DNA from: Bedellia somnulentella
Taxonomy: Eukaryota > Arthropoda > Insecta > Lepidoptera > Bedelliidae
DNA length: 64,000 bases
Direction: 5' to 3'
Assembly (NCBI GenBank): GCA_963576735.1
Contig: OY755171.1
Span: forward strand, 16,616,001 to 16,680,000
Below, in pieces: positions 1 to 31,934 of the stretch (position 1 is the first letter of the stretch; each line of letters begins with the position of its first letter). Under the pieces are notes generated by a model. That model worked only from the letters and a program-made list of their open reading frames with translations. It made no database searches and was not told where the DNA came from. The position numbers and the translations under genes are program-made.

Positions 1-1339
1 TTGACATACAAAATCTACGGAAAAGAGTATGAAAATACAATTTCTCTCAATACATTTACAAAAGGATTTAAGAACGACAATGCAATTTTTACTTCCTCAC
101 ACTATGTTTTAAATCAACCTTTTAGTTTAGATAAATCTACCACATCTCTATAGTCTAACATGCATATCATAGTCATATCATAATGATGAAAAGCTGAATT
201 ACACTAAGACAACAACAAATTATGCTAAATAGTAAGAACAGAAATTGTATTTTAAGAATTTTTCTTACTAACTATGAATTAAACACACAGTTTTACATTT
301 AAAAACATTATTTCTGTCCATTCATCAAACACTATTTAAGCACTGCCGTTGTTTTCATGTTATGTGAAATAGTGACAAGTACAAAAAATGCCTGAAATTC
401 GAAATACATATAAAATCGAAATGTTCAATATCACATTAACATAAAGGTATGTACAGTGCATTATTTTTAATACTTATAGACTAAATTAAGATCAAAATTA
501 TAGATACTGTTTAACAACACAACTCCGGTTTTTATGCATCATGAAGAAATTTTAGCTAAACGTCAACAAAATATATATCATCAAGCAAAAATAATCCTCT
601 TATTCTATTTAATATCAACATCTAAAAATAAATAATATCTAAAGCCGACGCGGTGCCCCCTGCATTTTTCAAAACTTAACGCAAAAAAGTACAAGCGGAT
701 ATAATAAAAAAAATATGTAATAACTATAGTATGTATGATTGCACACCACATTCCGTGGATATATTGACATTTATAACTACTTAAATAATTATTTAAAACG
801 TCTAAGGATAATAAGAATCTTGTGCAACAAGGGTTATTGTTCAGTAAACACAATAGCAGGGCCCGCCGCCTTGTTAAAAAGGGAAGACATATTTGGGAAA
901 TATATATAAATAATAAATAAAATTACACATTTTTCAAACCATATTTAAATGATAGAGCGATATGGGACTAAATTCCAAAATAAATAAAAAAATGTTTTAA
1001 TAGTCACAATGTTTTGCCCATCGAATTCGTATATTCAAATAAATGAGGAATGTGAAAACGGTTACATTTTAAGGTTTTGAAACGTACAAAAAGCTCAACC
1101 ATATGTTTATATCACAGTTAACTATGTAAAATGCATTTATTATATAACATAACATATATATGGTGCTATCCAGTTTCACGAAATGCCTGTATGCTCACTA
1201 ACATTCAAGCTCTTGTCATAGCAATATACAGTTCTTAGCGACCGCAACGATACAATAACAGCGATAATGACGGGAATAATCTGGCTTTAAGTATAATATC
1301 AAAGGTATACTTTTCCCGCAACTTCATTAAATAAATAAA
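1..1339. other. AT-rich, no gene seen
   Basis: Many stops in all frames and no splice-linked coding. If the 3093-3250 exon is real, this and 1953-3092 may include its 3' untranslated region. Confidence 0.5.
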
Positions 1340-1952
1340 TATATACGGACATATTAAGCTACACAAATCAAGTTAGCGCCAAACTAAGTAAGACATGAAT
1401 TACGGGATACTAATTCAAAGACAACCGTGATAGCCCAGTGGGTAGAACACTCGGTTATCGTGCAAACGACTAGTGTTCAAATCCTGGACCGGGCCTACAC
1501 CAATTTGTCTTTTCTAAAGACATATGTGTTGTTAATTTATCATGGTTGTTAACGGTGAGGGAAAACATCGTGAGGAAACCCACATGGCTGAGTTGTACTT
1601 AGTCATGTGACAGTGTATTCGTACAAAACGGCGATAGGCCTGCCCCCTATCACGTGAGTACACTGTCCATGCAAAACGTGGGTACTCTGAACACCAGGTG
1701 ACAAAGTCACGTGATGTTCAGAAGTATTAGTACCTCTGCCAACCCCTTCGGGGATATTCGGCGTGAACGTTTATGTTATGTTATGTTTATAATTCAAAGA
1801 TATATTTAATATTATTAATACATATATAAATAACACCCAAGACTAAGAAACAATCATTTATGCTCATCACATAAATGTTGCCCTCAGCGGGGATCGAACC
1901 CGCAACCTCCGGACCGAGCGCTAGTCACCTATCCACTCGGCCACGGCTGTCT
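1340..1952 (-). mobile_element. tRNA-headed SINE (family D), split by a family C SINE
   Basis: Read on the minus strand: tRNA-like head GTGGCCGAGTGGATAGGTG, B box GGTTCGATCCC, body ATGAGCATAAATGATTGTTT, end GTCCGTATATATTTATTTAT. The acceptor ends do not pair, so it is not a working tRNA gene. Copies lie at 43307-43380 and 55280-55692. Confidence 0.65.
1422..1790 (+). mobile_element. tRNA-headed SINE (family C), complete, with 10-bp target duplication
   Basis: A pol III-type head (GATAGCCCAGTGGGTAGAAC, then GTTCAAATCC) is followed by a body with GAGGAAACCCACATGGCTG, GATAGGCCTGCCCCCTATC and TCTGCCAACCCCTTCGGGGA, and a TTATG-repeat tail. Flanked by AATTCAAAGA at 1412-1421 and 1791-1800. It is inserted in the older SINE at 1340-1952. 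Confidence 0.75.
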
Positions 1953-3092
1953 TTATTATCCGTAGCATTTTATTTTCTATTCGATTTTTCAATCAACGCT
2001 TGTTTTTCCTTACTCGATCAATAGTTAAGCTTTGTATTGAAACTGGTCGAACGACCGATCGCGGTCACCAAGAACTGAATCCTACCTTTTAGTACAAGAC
2101 ATGCACAACTTTACTGACAAATACTCCATTTTCAGGAAATCAAACTTTTGACATGACTTTACACGATTTTAACTTCTCAGCTATTTGATATTTTTGCAGT
2201 TGATATCGCTACATATCGTTTATTTTGATAAAAATATAATTAAACCAAAAATAACCATTTTATGATTTTTTCATTCATCTTACCCTGCCTTTTTCAATTA
2301 AAGTTCACTCCAACCCTTATTATGTTCATGTTCAACTAAACATTACAAAAATACTTAATTTTAACTTTTACGTTTACATTATAGTGTTACAATAAATACA
2401 AAATCCTATACTAAACGACCCCATACTCCGCTCACCAATGCTAGAATACTTGGTATTTGATCAAAATTTATTCATATATGTTTGGCAATTGTAAGCAAAT
2501 CAATTACTATTTTTGATATAGAACATAAAATTCAAGTTTATGAACTAATACACAAATTTAAGTGGCAAATGTGGTGATTCAAATCTTATGAACTTATCAA
2601 CTTTTAAGTTTGATTTTGTCATTGTGCGTTACAAGTTTTTAATATTTCTTATCTTTTCAATGAATATTGTTAAACAGAAGATATAAAGTTTATTGATACT
2701 TCATTTTATGCAAAAATATTCTCCAAATTAGTTAGCATTCATGAACGGAAAAAATATAACTATCCGACATCTTATGTCCTATTTTCTTACAACTAAATAT
2801 GCTATACGAATTCGTACTAAGTGTTAACCAATTTATCTAACCTCAAATAAGTTTTTAAAGATATCTGTAAGCTACTGTCGCTCGTAAGGAAATTATAAAA
2901 TGCCAGCGTTGAAACCATCTATTATGGTTTTATAATATTTGTATATGCATCGATTATTCTCTCATCTTATGTATATAGTTATAATCAAACCCTTTACATT
3001 TATAGTTATACAATAGTGACCCATATTTTCCTAAGCAACACTAGCGCCATCTAGAGCAACCTACACTACACACTTAGTTTTCTAAATATCCC

Positions 3093-3250
3093 TCAAACAG
3101 AACTGCTAGAGTCACCTGGGAAGTGCAGCAGGTTATCTCCGCTGCAGCTTGGGGTCGGTGACGAAGGCGGGTCTAAGGAGGCCCGCGACGCTGAGCTGAA
3201 ACTGCTGGAGCTCAGTTCCTCCTGCTCGGCTTCATACCGTCTTGTATTTG
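3093..3250 (-). CDS. rudhira: Candidate alternative last exon of rudhira (short BCAS3-like C-terminus)
   Basis: A GC-rich island in AT-rich DNA. On the minus strand an acceptor (ccttccag) is followed by two bases completing a codon, then 51 codons and TGA at 3093-3095. The peptide contains RRYEAEQEELSSSS, ASLDPPSSPTPS and DNLLHFPG, resembling the human BCAS3 C-terminus in order (a Ser-rich LSxSS stretch, then SPxP, then an L..FP end). Exon 12 of rudhira (12963-12835) ends in phase 1, exactly what this exon needs. Joining the twelve upstream exons to it gives 2385 nt, a multiple of three (794 residues). No other minus-strand exon was found between 3.25 and 9.7 kb. It could instead be the last exon of an unknown gene. 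Confidence 0.6.
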
Positions 3251-3741
3251 CTGGAAGGATATAAAACTGTATGTCAAGTTTGTAAACCTTTTATGCAGTT
3301 TTAATTGTGCCGGTGTTATAGCGTCGGCGGCGGTGGTAGTATTGACATTATCTAAGTAAACTAAATTTTAAATTTAGGAACGAAAATGCTTTTCCTGGCA
3401 CCTTACCCCGTTTTTTCCTATCCAGTTCAATTGCCAACGAAAATGTTGATGTGCATGTATTTTATAATTTCCGAAATCGCATTGTTGGTAATGGTTGCTC
3501 TATTTAGGATAAAAGTAAGAAACGACCTATTTAGTAGTGTAATATTATTAGGTTTTGTATTATATGTTGTGTAGAGGCGATTTAGAGGTTTTTGAGTATT
3601 CATTGGGAGATGTAGCTGGAAACCATTGCCCAACCATTCTGCATTTCACATTCTTTTCACCACTAAACTTCCAATAGTAATTGGTGTAAAAAAGCATAGA
3701 GGTTATTCAAATCATCCCAAGTATCAATTTGGGTTCTATAT

Positions 3742-4648
3742 TAGAGATGTAACGAATGTCAGTTTTTAAGCATTCGCGAATACGAATGCGAATGCGAATA
3801 TCTGTTGTTGACATCCGCGAATGCGGATGCGAATGCGAATATGCAGGTTTCAAATTTGGCGTCGTTTGTCTATGATTCAAAGTAGGGCGCAGGGCGCGCG
3901 AATTAAGATATTAATACCAAAGACTTTAATAAAAATATATTTATTTAATTGGACAGCATAACGGCTAATACAATAATGTCTTATTCTAACTAAAATGCTA
4001 GTTTATATAATAAAAATAACCCTTAGTTCAGCTAAACCAATACCTAGCAAAGTGCTGATGGTTACTTGCTGACAAATGAATAGTGGCTAGGGGCGTCAAT
4101 CATAACTCGCGCAGCGCTACTGCCGGCTAAGTAAGCTGCGGTTAAGTGTATGTTGTTTAGTTTTTAAAAAGAAAATAAAGATTTGATTTTTTTTCTTAGA
4201 ACAAAATCTTATAAAGCAAAATATGTAGAAAATTCAGTTTATTTTATTTTTAAGTTTAAATAATTATCAAAGTATGTGTATGTGTAGGCAAGACGAAGAC
4301 TGATCAATGCACTAATTTATGTACCTACTTAATAGACTGCCTAAACAAGAACACAGTACTATTTGTTTTGTAATGTCATAAGAACTGTGATTTATAAACA
4401 CAAAAAAGGTAAATTCTAAAAATAAAAAGATGTTAAGTTCGAACGTTTTACAATTAAAAAGAAAATATAAGTATCAATACTATTTTGTTTCATTCAAATT
4501 TACCTAATATTGTCATAACATTCTATGTTTTTGCAATTTCATATTCGCAATTTATTCAAAAGATATTCACGAATGCGAATGCGAATATAGAAAATCAGGC
4601 GAATATTCGCGAATGCGAATGCAAATGCGAATATTCGTTACATCACTA
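3742..4648. mobile_element. Non-autonomous hAT element with 8-bp target duplication
   Basis: Flanked by an identical 8-bp TTCTATAT at 3734-3741 and 4649-4656. The terminal inverted repeats are TAGAGATGTAACGAA and TAGTGATGTAACGAA (14 of 15 match). Just inside both ends are arrays of GAATGCGAATGCGAATA-like repeats, probable transposase-binding sites. It is 907 bp with no transposase reading frame. Confidence 0.8.
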
Positions 4649-4656
4649 TTCTATAT

Positions 4657-7600
4657 CTATAGTGGTTGCCTATTGGGACACATTTATTCGTTAAGCTATT
4701 TAAGTAACCCCAAAGGAGTGCAAAGTGCTATAGTTAGTCAGTCTTTATAAGTAAGAAATACATTTTGACTTGTTAAAATTTAGTAATAATCGACATTCTA
4801 CTCTTGTTAGACCTCTTGGCTTATCTATTGTTGGTACTACGAAACCCCCTACGGCCGAGTTGACCCGCATTTAGTCCATTTTATTTAACTTTTATTTTTC
4901 GTTATGGTCACAAATTTTCTTGTTCGCATGTTTTATTCAGGTTTGTCTCAATATACACATTGAAAAAACTATGTACAACTCGATTAATTATCATTCTGAG
5001 ATGTATTTGGAATGAAACTTGTAGAAACAGTTATATTTCATTATGCAATGTCGGCTTAGAATTGCACTATCCCATTTTTTTCCCGCGAATGGAACGGGAA
5101 TTTTGGGCTATGCGGTCGGAGACCCATCACCAACAACCCTTATTTTACAATCCTTTCCCCATTCAAATTACCAAAAGTGACTGAAGAATTTCTTACTCTG
5201 AAGCTCTCGCTACCCTCTAGGGATTTATAGCCATGAGTATGAATGTAAGAAACTTGTACCATCCTCACCAAAACTCAAAAGTGGATGATAGGGAATTAGA
5301 GTTAGTTATGTTTATCATTCACTGGGTAATACTTTTTATAGAGTTTAGAGATGCATTGATTTTCAATTTGCATCACAGATCTGTATTTGAATAGATAACG
5401 CAAGTGTCATTTCTTGTATAGAAACCAAGCGTGCCATTATTTTTCCACCTACTGTGACGTCACATGAGCAATTTAGTGATGGGAACTCCCCGTCAGCGCG
5501 TAAACGATTCAATCGATTATATTCGAGTGCATCGACAGACGAATGATAAATTGACAGAAGAATGATAAATCTAGAATTATACCTGTTTTTTAATAACGCT
5601 ATTTTCTCATGGTCTCATTTTTATTCTGAGCAACTCTTCCTACATTATTTCCTCCACCACTACATCTTCTCGGAGAACAACGATCTAAATCAGTGAGTTA
5701 ATGAGTCAGTTAGTCAGTGAGTAGTTCAGTAGCCTTTATTATTATAATAACTTGTCCTTATTGATAACCTACCTAATTAACTAGTTTTAATAATTTGTTC
5801 TCGGAAAGTTACAAAATGATTTAAAAAAATCCCGAGAAGAAATTTTATCTACAAAAAGGAAAGCCAGTAGAAGGCGCTATGACAAAATATAATACAACCC
5901 AGAACTAATTCGGATTTGAAAAAAAAACAAATAAAATAACTTGTAGAGAAGGAAAAATAAGCAATTTTTTTTTTTTTCGTTGTCTGTTTTCCTCCAGGCT
6001 GTATCTCATAAACAGTGATAACTAGAAAGCTGAAATTTTCACAAATGACGTATTTCTGTTGCCGCTATAACAACAAATACAAGTAAAAAAAGGATTTTAA
6101 GGGGGGCCCCTTGCAATAAACGTGTTTTTTTCAGTATTTGTTTGCTCAATATTAAAACGTTAATAAGTAGATACTTAAAATTTTCACAGTATATTTACTT
6201 GTAAATCACCTTTCAAAATAAATAAGTAAATAACAGTAAAGTAAATATCAAAGGGGCTCCCATACAAAAACGTTATTATCTATTATAGATGATAGTACGG
6301 AACTCTTCGTTTGTTCAATATTGGAAATAAAAAAAAACAAAGTAGTGTAACAAACTCTTCAACATTTGCTGAATATGTAGAATTATCAGAAGCAGTAACA
6401 GAATTAAATTTTCTCATTTGTGTAATGAATGATGTCTTTACTAAGGTTTGTATTTCTAAGTATGGAAACTTCTAAAGAATTCTAAGCATATTGAAGTTCA
6501 CTATCATTTTGTAAATTAAAATGTTTAGCAGGGAAGTATACAAAATAGAGTCAGAAAATAAAATTGCAGATAACTAAATTTAAAGGAGTATATTTCCCTA
6601 ATTGATTATAATTACTGTAGTACTTAAGAAGCTTTGAACTTATGTAAGGAGGCGTGTTCGTGTATATATGTACATTTATATTGGCAACACTGAGTGAAGG
6701 AAGGAAGTAAATAAAGACTGACACATACCACACGTTAAGGAATGTAGCTTAGAGAAAAACCTGTAACTAAAATTAAACTGTTCTTTTATTAAATAAAAAC
6801 AAAGTTAAAACAAGAGTATTCCAATTAATTTTATTTAACAGAAACATTGTAGTAATAAAAATATTTTAGATACATGGAACATCCATCGCGAATATTATCA
6901 TTTCTCTGTTCCCAAAATCGATTAGAATTAGAATCGAATACAACTATCTGTGTAGGTACAACACATTTTTCTTAAAATGACAGAAATATGACAATAGCTA
7001 CCGTACCATGTAGCTGACTGACAGGTGAAAATATCGTTCATTTTGATGTTCATTGCGTGTTTTAATAGACAAGCCATACTAGATAGCTTTGTAACTAAAA
7101 GCGGCAATGTATTATAAACTAAGCGATACACACTCGTTTAAAAGTTTTTCAGTGTAAAACCACAACGAACACGAAATAATTGATTTTGCAATAAAAACCA
7201 CATAATCTAATAATAAAGTGACCTACCGATGAAAGGAAATCTTTCTATTAATTAGTCCCGCTTTATTTAGATAGTTTTTGCAACTCAATACGGCACAATT
7301 AGGCATTTTTTATATTTAGCTTGACATCTGTCACCGAGAACGTTCGAGCACGGACTCAATCAAATGGCGATAAACTAAGATAATTTTACTCAGTTTTTAC
7401 ACGCGAAGTACATGCACTTGCGGCATCTATTCAAATACATGTCTGTGATTTGCATTAGTAATTCAGATCATATTCGATAAACCGAAGGAGGGTTTGTTAA
7501 CAATAAAACTTCAAAATGGTTTTAGAAATTTTGATTTTAATAATACCCTAAGATGTGTACATCAGAATTTTAATGTTAGAACACAATGCAGAGTGAAGGC

Positions 7601-9738
7601 AACCTATGAACACTGTCTTCTATAACAACATTATTACGATTATATATATATTCACTGTGGTTTAGTAGAACGCCACAATATACAGAGCAAACCGCAGAGC
7701 TTGTCATCCTAAAAAGGATTTATGTATCAATTTCTACGACACACTCAGGTTGTGGTCAAACTCTAAACAAACAATAAATATATGAGTACCTACTTAAATT
7801 AGTATTTCTTCATGAAATGTGTTGCCAGCAGCAGCAAAACATTGGAACAATAATTTCATTTTCACAATCTAGGGTCGTCACGTCAATAGTTAAAATTTAG
7901 CTTATCTACTCAATTTCATAGTACATAAACCATTTCTCTCGAACAATACTTTTTCACTCTCACTACCTAATTCAATTGATTACAAATACCTACTTAACCT
8001 CAATTCGAAGATCATTCTTTTTTTCTCAATTGTCAAATTAAAATAACGTAAATATCTTAATAAAATTCCAATTTTCGATAAATAAAAATATATCTATTGA
8101 TTTCATTACATTTATGTAGAGAGAACTGATTTAAAATATTTGATTGATTAGAAACATAAATTGAAACAAGCAAGGCCGTTAGTAGTAAAATTGAACTAAA
8201 AACATAATTTATGCTGTGAGTAAATCTAAATTATTATTTAAAAAGAACCTGACACTATAATCGTAGGAAATAAAAGTATTTTGTCATGAATTCATTTCGC
8301 CACATTAAGCACTATGTACACTTTTTAATACTTGTTATTGATTACTAAAATAAATTAAGTAGCTCTTATACAAATGATTAAACCGTTAAATTTATAAACA
8401 AATTATTTCAAAATAATTTTGTTACCGTATTACGTATTATATACATAACATGATTTTTATGACAAAAATGTTTTTGGCTTTTCTTTATTGTTAATTCATT
8501 TTCTTGAAAGCGTAAATTAAGAAGAATTCTCTTATAAAAACAATTAAAATTATAACTAACTTTGAAAGTAACTGTATAAAATTGTTAAAAGTTGCACTTT
8601 AATGGAGATTCCACAAACTCTTAGAGATAAATACTTTTCAGAACTTAGTTCATAAATCATTAATAAATTACATAATTATTGCATTACTGTTAAATATAAA
8701 TATTGGTTATCTAAAATAAAACGTGTACTTCTAATGATACAGCACAGATATGAGGTATATTTATTATTAAAGTGTACTGGCCTTGCTATAACGTAACAAA
8801 CTTTAAAAAAATACATTTAATTAATAAAATAAGATTAAATTTTGTTGAGGGCAGTAAAAAAAATAACTGTGCGTTATGAGATCAGTGTGCTAATAGCCCA
8901 ACTATATTTACGACAACTAGGCGTCTTCAACAATTAATAATTTAGAATAATCATTATTAGATGTACATATATTAGTCTCAATTTAATTCTCTTAGCACAT
9001 ATTTTAAACAGCTTTTAGCTTAAATAGAATATTGGTCAATTTCGGATTAATGGGATCAAATGATTTGATTGAAAATGAAGAACTTTCTCCACATATGGCA
9101 GCCGGAACGTAAAACTATACCCTCGCTGGACCTAACGCAGGTTAATTACAAATACTACAAAGAGTTTTGCAGAATCATTTCTCTTGCACAACTTTAAAGG
9201 GCTTTAAGGCAACTTCTTTTTGCTTGAAACGTCGTACATATAATTTTTTTTCTCCTTTTTACATAATTTTATATTTTTTTTGTGATATGACTGTTTATTT
9301 AATTTCAGATAAGTAACGCTAACGACTTTCTAAAACTTTTGTTACATAAAAAGTTTTAGTATTTTATTAATATAAATGAGCTCGAAGATCCATTGCAACA
9401 AAGAAGATCATAGCCACTATCATAAGTATAAATAAAACCTTTCGTACCTCATTGAATTTACACAATTTACAAGATTACCAATGGATTTGTATACGTATTT
9501 AATCAAAACTAGCCGTCTGTTAAAAACGGTTAAATAGTATGAGCTCGAAAACTGTACTAAATAATAAGATAACTTTTTTTGTCTTTTTTTCTTGTACATA
9601 TTGGTTTCAAATTCATCTTAACTAAAATAATTGAAGTAGCGCATTGAACATTCCTATCAATTATTGTAACATTAAATAACATTAAAATTACATATCTAAG
9701 AATTGAAGCTAATGTGAACACAATTATTGGCTATGGTT
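4657..9738. other. AT-rich stretch: repeat copy at 5.04-5.25 kb, otherwise nothing recognised
   Basis: Would be rudhira intron or 3' untranslated sequence. No conserved coding seen. 9.2-9.7 kb is probably 3' UTR of the long form. Confidence 0.45.
5040..5250 (+). repeat. Interspersed repeat family B, copy 1
   Basis: TCGGAGACCCATCACCAACA and GGGATTTATAGCCATGAGTA. The family shows a TATG tail like a LINE or SINE 3' end. Confidence 0.5.
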
Positions 9739-28033
<18,295 letters not shown>

Positions 28034-28404
28034 TATGTGGCTGTGAACAAACATTGTTTATTATAAAAAAAAGAAGAAAAGAAAGATGTTTATTCGCCAT
28101 TTGTGGCACATAAAATATATAAAAATAAATAAAAAATGACAATAATAAATTCAAAAGTAAACTTAAATCTCACAATAAAAAAAAACTTTATACAAAAAAT
28201 TTGACTTATTTAATAAAACCTAAATATTTTGCACCACTGCAATAGCGAATTGGTACTGACTCAGCACTACATTGGGAGCTGTCTGACTCCCAACACTGAT
28301 TTTCAGTCAGTAGGTACTATCGTAGAGTGACAACACAGGAATAACACTAATACATTTTATTACATATATCATACATACAACTCTACAGAGCCAATGTGGA
28401 AGGT

Positions 28405-28625
28405 TATGTTAGGAGAAAACCTCGGACGACACATTTGGACTATATAGAGAGTGTTGCTCAAAAAGGCAGGCGTCCAAAGCATTAAGATTAAAAGAGGATG
28501 TATGAAAATATTGACGGATGTAAACGAAGATAGAGAGGTTTGCCAGGATCGTACAAAGTGGCGATCGATAGTCTCCGCCGTCCCCAATGGTAAATAATGG
28601 CGTGCATATATATATATATGTCTGT
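28405..28625 (+). repeat. LINE 3' fragment (family A)
   Basis: Codes for the end of a reverse transcriptase ([10 protein letters not shown].. VCQDR.KWRSIVS type) and ends CCCCAATGG then a TATA microsatellite. Frameshifted. Rudhira intron 1. Confidence 0.55.
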
Positions 28626-28944
28626 ATGTTCATAAAACTAGTAATAAGTATGGAAATAGTGCGATGAATAGTATGACACTAGGAAGTGGCAAGGTCTGAT
28701 GGGATAAGTTTTGGATTGCTGAGGGCTAGTGATGCTAACATACTACGGCTGCAATCAATCATTAGTCAGATTCATACATAGACAAAAAATATGAAACTAG
28801 GAACGCGGTAGTAGTGGTGATGGGAAATGGATTATGACTTCTTGATAGTAATTTTGTATTCTTTTGCAAAGGTATTGATTGAATGAGTAATAAAAGAAAC
28901 TGATAATAAATTTTGGGAGTGCAAGTAAAGCAATGGGATATATG

Positions 28945-29075
28945 ATTCGTAAAAATACTTGTATGAAACGATTTACGACTATAGACAAAGCTCATGAGTT
29001 TTGCAGGGATCATACAAAGTGGTGATTGATAGACTCTACCCACCCCAATAGGAACTAATGGCGTGAGTATATGTA
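28945..29075 (+). repeat. LINE 3' fragment (family A)
   Basis: GATCATACAAAGTGGTGATT, then CCCCAATAGGAACTAATGGC and a TATG tail. Confidence 0.5.
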
Positions 29076-29519
29076 TGTATAAAGAGGAATTATTTGTTTG
29101 TGTGTTTCTTTGTCAATTCAAATTATTTGGGTTTTCACAGTACCAAACATATATAATTGTAAAAACAGAATTAAAGACAATTTTTTCAAGACAAGTTGAT
29201 ACTACATAATATACTGAATTTGAATAGAAAACATTAAGACAAAGAATTTAGGCAAGTTTATCAGACTTAGATAATGGATAGCAGTTTATCAAAACTTAAC
29301 ATGATAAAGTGATACAAACTTTTATAAGTAATGTCTAGATACTCAGTACCTACTGTGTTGAAATACATATTCTTTCAGTGGGTCTGAGTATAATTTACTA
29401 ATAAAAAAACAGCTATAATTTTAGGATAACAGATTATCTTCTTTTGTTTGGTCAGCTAACTAATACCACTTTGATATTAGCCAGAACAGATGGCTTAACA
29501 CATGCTCCAAAGCATGGAA

Positions 29520-29690
29520 TCTTCTAAATTTTTGGATAATCAGGTGTTTTAAGTCTGCAATATTTCTCCAAACTGGGTTAATCCTTCAAACTAAACTTGT
29601 GAATTTACCCCCCCCCCCGGGGATCGAACCCAAGACCGGACCGGACCAGATTTGAAGCTAAGTGGTAAACGGCGAGACCATGAAGGCATG
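29520..29690 (-). repeat. SINE family E, diverged
   Basis: GGATAATCAGGTGTTTTAAG, then a run of ten C, GGGGATCGAACCCAAGAC. Confidence 0.45.
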
Positions 29691-30289
29691 GAATCTACAT
29701 AAATTAGTAGGATCATTCAATGTGTGTTTTATATTCTAAAAAATATTTAGCAATTCAATTCATTCTCAAGCATTCATAAGCATAGGACTCTGAATATATT
29801 GAATAATCTTACTTTCACAAATTAGTTCATTAATAATATTAAAATATTTACTGTCTTTCTATGCCTATATAAAAACATTAATTATATATATTTTAAATTT
29901 TGGGTGTCTTGTTTGTAAAGCTGGTTGTGTTGTATATGATTTTTTTTTCATATTTGCTCTGTTAATTATTTGATAGGCTCTACCTATTTAATTATATAAA
30001 TGATAATATGTTAAATATGTTCTGTTAAGATATTATTCCTAGATTTAAGTATAGCGCCTATAAATAAACCAATGTTATTATTACATGACAAAGGAGGTCA
30101 ACTTTAAAACTTAACTAAAAAAAACTCCGAGCACTCTACAAAAAACATGTTTGGATTTTGGACCTTTCAGACTCAGGACCTTAATATTCACTTAATACAT
30201 TCCTTCAACTGGACAGTTCTCTTATGTCTTAAATATAATATGCACCCAAAAAGCTAAAATGTCAATAATAGTTAATTAATAATATGACT

Positions 30290-30440
30290 CCATCCCATCT
30301 TGTTCTTTTGTAGTTTTTATCAACAATATTTATTACAATCCTTTTCCTGTGTGGCTGAAGAATTACTATTTCTGAAGGTCTGGCTTACCCCTTTTTGGGA
30401 TTTCATGGCTATGAGTGTATATGTATGTAAGAGAAAAAAC
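30290..30440 (+). repeat. Repeat family B, copy 3 (partial)
   Basis: GTGTGGCTGAAGAATTAC, GGGATTTCATGGCTATGAGT, TATGTATG tail. Rudhira 5' intron. Confidence 0.45.
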
Positions 30441-31837
30441 ATGACCCATTTCCACTTTAACTGTACAAGGAAAAGAAACAATAACAAATAACCTTGATCA
30501 CTCATTTGAAATGGCTTAACCTCAGACCCAAAACCACATAAGTTGAAATCCTGAATCTGACCTACACTTGTATCAGGATTTTTAACAGTAAGGAAAATTT
30601 TCTGAGAGATTTCATATGACTGAGAGATTTTAAATAGATAGCCACATACAATGGCCTACAATTCCAGTTTCAATGCCAAAACCCATGGCATTTTTTGTCC
30701 ATCCAATAAACATAATTAAACGAACGAAAGTAATATTATGAGAGTACATTGCACTAGGAAGAATTGTTACTCATAACTACATTTTTAATAAAATGACAAT
30801 TGAGGGTCAGAAAAAATATGTATAGTCAAATGTAGTGCAGAGTGATTTATTAACTTGACCATTCTTATACAATTATAAATTTAATTACAACGTAATAAGA
30901 TATCTTAAAACCTGTTATAAAACATAAATAGAATGAACAGTATACTAGACACTTAACTCATTTATTATGTACTAATAATTGCCAAAAGATCATTATTGTA
31001 AATGAAAACTTTTATTTTAATATCATATTACTGTAACTCAAACTAGTTGTAGGTGTAAAACTCACATATAAGAATTCCTTTAATAATTATGCTCTAGTAA
31101 ATTTGAAATTTTGCAAGCAATATAGGTATGCCACGCTTGGCCTTGAATGAATATACTGATTGCATGGCTATCACAACACAGTTATAACATGCAATAAAAG
31201 ACAGTGCAACAAAAATATCACCAGTGCAGAATTATTTTACACATTAAAATAGATATAAATACTATATTAGAAACAAGCAACATTACTAGGAGTTAAACAA
31301 AATATGTAACATTTAGTCTACGTACTTATCTTGACCTTATGTCCATAATACCCGTTAAAGAACATTCACCTTTAAACCATGCAACTACAGTTTATTATCA
31401 CTTGTTCAAGTTAACATGACATTTTGGGAACTTTTACTTTTAGAATCATTAATGCGTACAACTATTTTAACAATATATTCAAAACGTAAAAATAAACAAA
31501 AGATGAAATTCCACAAAAACAAATTTTGTTGACAACTAGAACCGTTACATAATTATGGAAAACGTATTATGAGAAAAACAAAGTGGGTAGATAAACATAT
31601 ATTCATGAACGTTTTAGCCAAATTAAACGGTTTAACATTGTTGATAAGAGGAAAACAGCTGGTAACTACAAACAAACAATACCTACTATGCATACATATA
31701 CTTGCTATCAATATGCCAGTTCTAGGACAAAGAAAATCGATTGTATCTTCTGAGCCCTAGTCTCGCTAATAGAGGCACCCCACAGACTTCAAAAACACCA
31801 CATACTATCATGAAATAGTTATTAATCTAAACCTTAC

Positions 31838-31900
31838 CTTGTTTTCGTAATCTATTTTCATTTTAGTCCCATTTTCTTAATATTACACAGGCTACTGCGT
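31838..31900 (-). other. Possible 5' untranslated exon of rudhira
   Basis: The start codon at 28033 lies 7 nt after a good acceptor (gttcacag), so a non-coding first exon should lie upstream. The best candidate donor seen is AAG/gtaagg at 31838/31837 on the minus strand. The 5' end of this exon cannot be fixed from sequence; 31900 is nominal. An ATG in the exon would open a short reading frame that overlaps the main start in a different frame. Confidence 0.3.
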
Positions 31901-31926
31901 CGTTCGTACTTGGCAGTTGAAATCAA

Positions 31927-31934
31927 TGACGTCA
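31927..31934. promoter_or_regulatory. Palindromic CRE (TGACGTCA) near the possible rudhira 5' end
   Basis: A perfect CREB/ATF consensus palindrome about 90 nt upstream of the candidate first-exon donor, between divergent rudhira and IDS. Its function is inferred from position only. Confidence 0.25.

Noticed and set aside
605..853. 82-codon minus-strand frame
   Set aside because: Low-complexity AT-rich translation typical of non-coding DNA.
1861..1952. Possible tRNA gene (GTGGCCGAGTGGATAGG with B box)
   Set aside because: Acceptor stem does not pair, and the same head with the same non-tRNA flank is repeated elsewhere, so it is a SINE.
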